DNA of 17,847 nt from DBFJGL01 sp048394785 (GTDB lineage: Bacteria > Bacillota > Clostridia > Christensenellales > CAG-917): the NCBI GenBank assembly GCA_048394785.1, contig DBFJGL010000070.1:1-17847 (forward strand). Direction: 5' to 3'. Within the stretch, counting starts at the first letter, position 1. Each line of letters begins with the position of its first letter. Below, one piece after another: positions 13,110-17,847 of the stretch. Made by a program: the position numbers and the translations under genes. The notes beneath the pieces are model-generated. The model made no database searches. It saw only the letters and a list, made by a program, of their open reading frames with translations, and was not told the DNA's origin.

Positions 13110-14354
13110 ATGACGTCAAAAACCCACGCTTCTTTACCGCGCAGAATGGAGCTCGACTGCTCGGCGCGCTTTTATCCGATAGTAGCCACAAAACGGTCGC
13201 AGAGTCTGTTCAATTTTGCCGCCGCAACCTCATTGAAAACCGACGGCGGTTTGCTTGCAAAAGCCGTCAAGGAAACGCTTGCGTTCTATCCGTCGATTGC
13301 GGTTTCCATGCAAAAGGCGTACGGCAGGTACGTTCTCGTACCCAACGAGGCAATGCCGATTGTGTCCGAATGCGAGGACGACGGCATTCTGCACCCCATA
13401 GTCCCCGAAAAGACGGGGGGATATATGTTTAGGTTTTCGTACGCGGAAAAGCGTATAGAAATGGATATGTTCCACGCGCTTTGCGACGGTACGGGCGCGA
13501 TGCAGTTCTTCTGCGACGTGCTCAGGGCTTACGGCAATCTTGTCAACGGAGAAAAATCTTTTGCGTTCAATGAAGCGTCCGAAGAGGACACGGAAGACGC
13601 GTTCGAGAGATATTCCGAGCAGATGAAATTCAGCGATACGGGGTTGAAAGATATTGCCGGAGGCGTGCCGCTGAGGTTTTCGGGCGAACTGAACGACAAC
13701 GGAAGAAAGCTGAGAGATAAAATGGAAACGGATGTGGCGCAACTGCGCGCCGCGGCAAAAAAATTCGGCGTGACCATAACCGCGTTTATATGTGCCGTGC
13801 TCGCGAAAAGCGCGCACGCCGTGAAACGCTCGGACAAACCCGTGGTTGTTATGGTGCCCGTCAATCTGCGCAAGCTTTTTCCGAGCGCGACAAAGCGCAA
13901 TTTCACTACCTTCGTGCGCATTGTCATTCCCCGCGATAAATTTACAAGCGACAAAGAACTTATGCGGGAAGTTCAGCGGCAGCTTACCGAAAAAAGCGAC
14001 AGAGAGCCTATGCAGAAATTCATTTCGACTACGGCGAGAGTGCAAAACTGCCTGCCGTTAAGGCTCGCTCCGCTGTGGCTGAAAATCGCGTGCACGCGGT
14101 TGGGCAGAATGTTTTTGAAGTCGCGTCAAACCGTTATTTTTTCCAACATCGGAGTGGTGGAAAAACCTTGCGAAGGTATAGAGGATATTACGTTCAGCCT
14201 GAACGTATCGGAGAACAACCCAGTTAACCTCGGCGCGCTCAGCTTCGGCAAAAAGACGTGTTTGAGCTTTACGAGAATGATAAAAGACAGAACGTTTATA
14301 AAAACGTTCTGCAACCAACTCAACGCATTCGGCGTTCAAACCGATTTTGTATAA
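13110..14354 (+). CDS. Condensation/alcohol-acetyltransferase-like protein
   Basis: A 414-residue member of the BAHD/condensation/AATase superfamily. The catalytic signature HxxxDG is present as HALCDG (H122, D126), within a strand-loop reading MDMFHALCDGTGAMQFF. The N-terminal half pairs substrate residues (RRMELDCSARFYP start); the C-terminal half contains VVVMVPVNLRKLFPS, a NFTTFVRIVIP segment and FSNIGVV, which match the acceptor half of condensation-like folds. There is no signal or membrane segment and no carrier-protein domain nearby, so it most likely transfers an acyl group from CoA to a small alcohol or lipid-like acceptor; the substrate cannot be read from sequence. AAGGAG precedes ATG 13110. 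A consensus-like promoter drives it, and alaS follows after 50 bases, probably on the same transcript. Confidence 0.8.
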   Translation: MTSKTHASLPRRMELDCSARFYPIVATKRSQSLFNFAAATSLKTDGGLLAKAVKETLAFYPSIAVSMQKAYGRYVLVPNEAMPIVSECEDDGILHPIVPEKTGGYMFRFSYAEKRIEMDMFHALCDGTGAMQFFCDVLRAYGNLVNGEKSFAFNEASEEDTEDAFERYSEQMKFSDTGLKDIAGGVPLRFSGELNDNGRKLRDKMETDVAQLRAAAKKFGVTITAFICAVLAKSAHAVKRSDKPVVVMVPVNLRKLFPSATKRNFTTFVRIVIPRDKFTSDKELMREVQRQLTEKSDREPMQKFISTTARVQNCLPLRLAPLWLKIACTRLGRMFLKSRQTVIFSNIGVVEKPCEGIEDITFSLNVSENNPVNLGALSFGKKTCLSFTRMIKDRTFIKTFCNQLNAFGVQTDFV

Positions 14355-14404
14355 AGTCACAAACGGCGGTTTATATACACAAAACGCACAATAAACGAGG
14401 AATT

Positions 14405-16192
14405 ATGGCAAAAATCACATCGGAACAACTCAGAAAACTTTATCTTGATTTTTATAAATCGCACAATCACGCCGTGATAGGCGCGGCGTCGCTTATACCC
14501 GAAAACGACCCGACAGTGCTGTTCACTACCGCCGGAATGCATCCGCTCGTTCCCTATCTTCTCGGTGAAAAACATCCGTCGGGAAACAGACTCACTGACG
14601 TGCAGATCTGCGTGCGTACGGGAGATATAGACGAGGTCGGCGACGCGTCGCACTGCACGTTTTTCGAAATGCTCGGCAGTTGGTCGCTCGGCGATTATTT
14701 TAAGAAGGAAGCAATCGAGTGGTCATATGATTTTGTCATAAACAAACTCGGATTTTCACCCGACAATTTTGCCGTGACGGTTTTTGCGGGCGATGAAAAC
14801 TGCCCTCGCGACGAGGAGAGCGCGGCTTGTTGGCGCGCTGTCGGAGTGGAGGATAAAAACATCTTTTTCCTCGGCAAAAAACATAATTGGTGGGGACCTG
14901 CCGGCGTAACCGGTCCCTGCGGTCCCGATACCGAAATGTTTGTTGACACGGGCAAGCCCAAGTGTTCGGAAGAATGCAATCCTGCCTGCGACTGCGGAAA
15001 ATATCTGGAAATAGGCAACGACGTCTTTATGCAATATTTCAAGAACGCGGAAGGCAAGTTCGAGCCTATGGCGAGAAAAAACGTCGACCAGGGGCTTGGA
15101 TTTGAAAGACTGCTTTGCATACTCAACGGCTGTGCGTCGGTGTATGAAACGGACTTGTTCGATTTCGCAATCGCCGCGCTCGAGAAGGCAAGCGGCAAAA
15201 AGTACGGAGAGGACGAAGAAGCGACGGTTGCAATGCGTATAATCGCCGATCACACGAGAACCGCCGCGTTTATGCTCGGCGACGTCAAACCCATATCTCC
15301 GTCAAACGTTGACCAAGGCTACGTTCTGCGCCGCCTTATCCGCAGGGCGATGAGATACGCGCGCACGCTCGGCGTATCCGACAGCGTAATAGGCGAACTC
15401 GCAAGCCTGTTTGTGGATAAATACAAAGACGTGTACCCCAACGTCAAAGAAAACGAGGAGCGTATATTGAGCGAACTCGCGGGGGAACAGTCGAAATTCG
15501 CAAAGACGATAGAGCAGGGATTGAAAGAATTCGACAAAATTCTGTCGCATCTGCCCGAGGGAATGAAAGTATTTCCCGGCAAGACCGCGTTCAGGCTGTA
15601 CGATACATTCGGCTTCCCCATAGAAATGACAGCCGAGCTTGCGAAAGAGCGAGCCTACGACGTCGATATCAAGGGCTATGAAAAAGCGTTTGAAGAACAT
15701 CAGCAGAAGTCCAAGGCGGGCGCGGAACAGAAATTCAAGGGCGGACTTGCCGACGGCGGAGAGCAGACGGCGCGTCTGCACACGGCGACGCACCTTCTGA
15801 ACGCCGCGCTCAAAATAGTTTTGAAGGACGACGGCGTACAACAGAGGGGAAGTAACATAACGCCCGAAAGACTGCGGTTCGATTTCAGCTTTTCCCGTCC
15901 GCTTACGGCAGACGAAATTGTCGAAACCGAGAAGATAGTAAACGCCGAGATAGCCAAAGCCTTGCCCGTTACGGTAAAAGAAACCGGCGTTGAACAGGCA
16001 AAAGCCGAAGGCGCGGTGGGCGTGTTCGACAACCGCTACGGCGACGTCGTGAAAGTGTATGAAATAGGCATTTCAAAGGAAATATGCGGCGGACCTCACG
16101 CGTCGAATACGTCGGAACTCGGCAAATTCAGAATAGTGAAAGAGCAGAGTTCGTCCGCGGGCGTCAGAAGAATCAAGGCGGTTTTGGAATGA
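14405..16192 (+). CDS. alaS: Alanyl-tRNA synthetase, short form without the C-Ala domain
   Basis: Charges tRNA-Ala with alanine. The start is ATG 14405 (GAGGA upstream; MAKITSEQLRKLYLDFYKSHNH), giving 595 residues, whereas most bacterial AlaRS are about 870-900. The class II catalytic core is complete (LFTTAGMHPLVPYL, FEMLGSWSLGDYFKKEA, NDVFMQYF, GLGFERL), followed by the tRNA-recognition helices and the editing domain with its zinc set HTATH (H459, H463) and CGGPH (C561, H565). The protein stops right after the editing domain (SSSAGVRRIKAVLE), so the DHHA1/C-Ala module is missing. It has cysteine-rich CSEECNPACDCG in the core, as in other short forms. No T-box leader fits in the 50-base gap. 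It overlaps the PHP gene by 4 bases. Confidence 0.93.
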   Translation: MAKITSEQLRKLYLDFYKSHNHAVIGAASLIPENDPTVLFTTAGMHPLVPYLLGEKHPSGNRLTDVQICVRTGDIDEVGDASHCTFFEMLGSWSLGDYFKKEAIEWSYDFVINKLGFSPDNFAVTVFAGDENCPRDEESAACWRAVGVEDKNIFFLGKKHNWWGPAGVTGPCGPDTEMFVDTGKPKCSEECNPACDCGKYLEIGNDVFMQYFKNAEGKFEPMARKNVDQGLGFERLLCILNGCASVYETDLFDFAIAALEKASGKKYGEDEEATVAMRIIADHTRTAAFMLGDVKPISPSNVDQGYVLRRLIRRAMRYARTLGVSDSVIGELASLFVDKYKDVYPNVKENEERILSELAGEQSKFAKTIEQGLKEFDKILSHLPEGMKVFPGKTAFRLYDTFGFPIEMTAELAKERAYDVDIKGYEKAFEEHQQKSKAGAEQKFKGGLADGGEQTARLHTATHLLNAALKIVLKDDGVQQRGSNITPERLRFDFSFSRPLTADEIVETEKIVNAEIAKALPVTVKETGVEQAKAEGAVGVFDNRYGDVVKVYEIGISKEICGGPHASNTSELGKFRIVKEQSSSAGVRRIKAVLE

Positions 16193-16992
16193 TTTATACG
16201 GACAGCCACGTGCATACGCGCAACTCTCCCGACGGCAACGACAGCGTGCTTTCGCTCATCGGCGACGCGTCTGCGAAAGGGTTGAGTTATCTCGCCACCA
16301 CCGACCACCTCGATTACGACCTTAAATACGGCGACAACCGCACTCCGGTTTATTGGAACCATATCAAACTCGACAAATATTACGAGGAATGGAAAACCGC
16401 CGCGCCGTATGCCGAAAATTTCAAGTTGGCATTCGGAATAGAGGCAGGCTTCGAGGACGACGATAAAGTTTGCGCCGAATACGAAAAGACGCTGAAAGAG
16501 TATCCGTTTGACGTAGTTATCAACTCCGTGCATTTCGTGGGGGGCTGGGACGTATATTTTAAGACGGCGTTCGCGTTCAAGAGCAAAAAACAGATGTACG
16601 GCGAATATCTGGACAAGGTTCTGAAAAGCCTTGACGCGCCCTACCGTTACGATATAGTCGCGCACCTGGGTTACGTCACGCGCAACGCGCCTTACCGCGA
16701 CAAGGAACTTAATTACCGAGATTTCGCGGATAAATTCGACGCCGTATTGAGCGGCGTAATAAAGCGCGATAAAGCGCTTGAAGTCAATACGCATCACGAT
16801 ATGAACCCAACCGAAGAAATACTGAAAAGATATTACGAGCTGGGCGGAAGAAAACTGAGTTTCGGCTCGGACAGTCATCGCCGCGAGCTTTGCAAGGACT
16901 TCGAGACCGTGTCCGAGCTGCTCAAAAATATAGGGTTCACTCATTTTACGGTGTTCACGAAAGAGGGCGAAAGCCAAATCCCCATAGGCTGA
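16189..16992 (+). CDS. PHP-domain phosphoesterase, histidinol-phosphatase (HisK) type
   Basis: A 267-residue PHP hydrolase starting at the ATGA overlap with alaS. Metal ligands are visible throughout: DSHVHT (H7, H9), TTDH (D39, H40), GIEAGFE (E85), NSVHFVGG (H115), AHLGY (H159) and FGSDSHR (D228, H230). This ligand pattern and the NSVHFVGG and AHLGY segments fit histidinol-phosphate phosphatase of the PHP class, the last-but-one step of histidine synthesis, but no his genes are near, and PHP proteins of this size also hydrolyse other phosphate monoesters. Coupling to alaS by a 4-base overlap is positional, not evidence of shared chemistry. A terminator follows the stop. Confidence 0.88.
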   Translation: MIYTDSHVHTRNSPDGNDSVLSLIGDASAKGLSYLATTDHLDYDLKYGDNRTPVYWNHIKLDKYYEEWKTAAPYAENFKLAFGIEAGFEDDDKVCAEYEKTLKEYPFDVVINSVHFVGGWDVYFKTAFAFKSKKQMYGEYLDKVLKSLDAPYRYDIVAHLGYVTRNAPYRDKELNYRDFADKFDAVLSGVIKRDKALEVNTHHDMNPTEEILKRYYELGGRKLSFGSDSHRRELCKDFETVSELLKNIGFTHFTVFTKEGESQIPIG

Positions 16993-17012
16993 AAATTTTT
17001 GACAAAAACTAT

Positions 17013-17050
17013 ACCGCGATAGATTGCCGAAATCGCGGTTTTTTATTTTT
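17013..17050 (+). terminator. Terminator of the acyltransferase-alaS-PHP unit
   Basis: An 8-bp stem (ACCGCGAT, 17013-17020, with ATCGCGGT, 17032-17039), 11-base loop, followed by TTTTTATTTTT. It is 20 bases after the PHP stop codon. Confidence 0.88.
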
Positions 17051-17062
17051 TGCCGCGAGTTG

Positions 17063-17091
17063 TGGACAAACGGCATTCTATTGGCTATAAT
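17063..17091 (+). promoter_or_regulatory. Promoter of the last gene
   Basis: TGGACA (17063-17068, 5/6), 17-base spacer and a perfect TATAAT (17086-17091). A small GGGCT/AGCCC hairpin (17103-17119) lies in the short leader just before the ribosome binding site. Confidence 0.75.
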
Positions 17092-17133
17092 ATAAAAAAA
17101 CGGGCTTTCTAACAGCCCAAAGGGAAGTTTATT

Positions 17134-17760
17134 ATGGATATGAACAAAGCGGCGTTGCAGCATAAGCTGGATATGAACAAATGGCTTGATTCCGAAATTA
17201 AAGGCGAGGATATGTGCGGCAGATATAATTACTGCGCTTACTGCGACCGCGACGACGACCTTCCGTGCGCCGAAGCGTATGAGAGAATGCACGCCTCATA
17301 CAACAGCGCAAAAACGGAAGACGCGCCTAAAAAAGCGGAAACTTCGCTGGGCAAGAAATTCGATTACGATAAGGTTATGGAAAAGAAGGCAAACAGAAAG
17401 AGTCTTACTTTTGCCGAAAAATACGCGCTTGCCGACGACATCATCAAGGAGAGATATGCCGTTCTCAAAAAGGCGCTCACAACAACGCCCGTCGGTTCCG
17501 TAAAAATCAAGAGCCGCATAAGCAAACAATGCGATACATACCGCCGCGAAGGCGACATCGTTGCCAAAATCACGATAATCGGTTCGTCGCTGCGCATAAA
17601 CCTGCCTCTCGACACAGACGCGCCCGAGTTTAACGACGGAAAGACGCCGCACGTTTATACGGGGCATAAAAAGGTTTACGAGCAAGTGCCGTTCCAATTC
17701 AAGGTAAACAGCAAGCTTGCGTTGAAGCGCGCCCTTGCGCTCATAGAGCTTGTAAAATAA
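17134..17760 (+). CDS. Cysteine-cluster protein of unknown function
   Basis: A 208-residue soluble protein. Residues 28-45 hold four cysteines (C28, C34, C37, C45: MCGRYNYCAYC, then LPC) in a spacing that could bind a metal. A charged Lys/Glu-rich linker follows (58-100). The C-terminal half, about 121-208, reads VKIKSRISKQCDTYRREGD, AKITIIGSSLRINLPLD, VYTGHKKVYEQVPFQFKV and ends in a helix LKRALALIELVK. I recall similar S-R-I-S...Y-R...AK-L-x-I-x-G-K-x-L-x-L...Y...V-P...R-A...A-x-x-L-I modules in many unnamed Clostridia proteins, from memory only. The ATG at 17134 has only a weak GGGAAG 9 bases upstream; ATG 17140 is an alternative. It is monocistronic, with its own promoter and terminator. 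Confidence 0.78.
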   Translation: MDMNKAALQHKLDMNKWLDSEIKGEDMCGRYNYCAYCDRDDDLPCAEAYERMHASYNSAKTEDAPKKAETSLGKKFDYDKVMEKKANRKSLTFAEKYALADDIIKERYAVLKKALTTTPVGSVKIKSRISKQCDTYRREGDIVAKITIIGSSLRINLPLDTDAPEFNDGKTPHVYTGHKKVYEQVPFQFKVNSKLALKRALALIELVK

Positions 17761-17784
17761 GCGTATAAGGAACAAAAGGAAGCC

Positions 17785-17816
17785 GAACGCGCGCATAATG
17801 CGCGCGTTCCTGTTTT
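17785..17816 (+). terminator. Terminator after the cysteine-cluster gene
   Basis: A perfect 11-bp stem (GAACGCGCGCA/TGCGCGCGTTC) with a TAA loop is followed by CTGTTTT. It starts 24 bases after the stop. The final 31 bases of the window show nothing recognisable. Confidence 0.82.
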
Positions 17817-17847
17817 GTCAAATCTCAGGGAATAATCCCTATATAAC

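Noticed and set aside
13230..14045. 271-codon reverse frame inside the acyltransferase gene
   Set aside because: Antisense shadow; no start signal and implausible composition.
14355..14404. T-box riboswitch for alaS
   Set aside because: The gap is only 50 bases, with no specifier hairpin or terminator/antiterminator.
16096..17292. Long open reverse frame opposite alaS end, the PHP gene and the following region
   Set aside because: It is antisense to well-identified genes, lacks a ribosome binding site and spans a terminator; it reflects codon bias of the forward genes.

Overview
The window looks like ordinary chromosome from an endospore-forming member of the Clostridia (Firmicutes/Bacillota) with roughly balanced base composition. 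The evidence is a set of spore genes (sigH, spoIIR, sleB, ypeB, yabP, yabQ), strong AGGAGG-type ribosome binding sites, and the linked order mrnC-rlmB-sigH known from Bacillus and Clostridia. A gut-associated Christensenellales-like lineage is possible, but that is a guess. I see no phage, transposon, CRISPR array, rRNA or tRNA.

Left part, mostly minus strand (1-3598): a PPC/DUF296 protein cut by the window edge; the rpsF-ssb-rpsR operon (ribosomal S6, single-strand binding protein, ribosomal S18) with its own promoter and terminator; then mrnC-rlmB-sigH (rRNA processing, rRNA methylation, early sporulation sigma factor). A plus-strand transglutaminase-like lipoprotein (3772-6090) diverges from mrnC. 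The two genes appear to use back-to-back promoters that share one -35 heptamer, and mrnC is predicted to be leaderless.

Middle (6270-11218): a TIGR04076-type gene split by a frameshift at a run of six G; a small helical protein of unknown function; then the divergent pair spoIIR (minus) and sleB-ypeB (plus). The 86-base gap between spoIIR and sleB holds a sigma-F-like -10 and a good sigma-G-like promoter. This matches known biology: SpoIIR is made early in the forespore to switch on sigma-E in the mother cell, and SleB/YpeB are packed into the spore for cortex breakdown at germination. A zinc-ribbon membrane protein with a consensus promoter follows, convergent with ypeB across a bidirectional terminator.

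Right part (11614-17847): a small unknown protein; yabP-yabQ (mother-cell cortex genes) on the minus strand; and, divergent from them, a plus-strand unit of a condensation/alcohol-acetyltransferase-like protein, a short alanyl-tRNA synthetase that lacks the C-Ala domain, and a PHP phosphoesterase overlapping it by 4 bases. A separately promoted protein of unknown function with a four-cysteine cluster closes the window.

I did not find an obviously new multi-gene system. The most interesting points are regulatory (shared -35, leaderless genes, compact forespore promoters), the homopolymer frameshift, and the unassigned accessory proteins.
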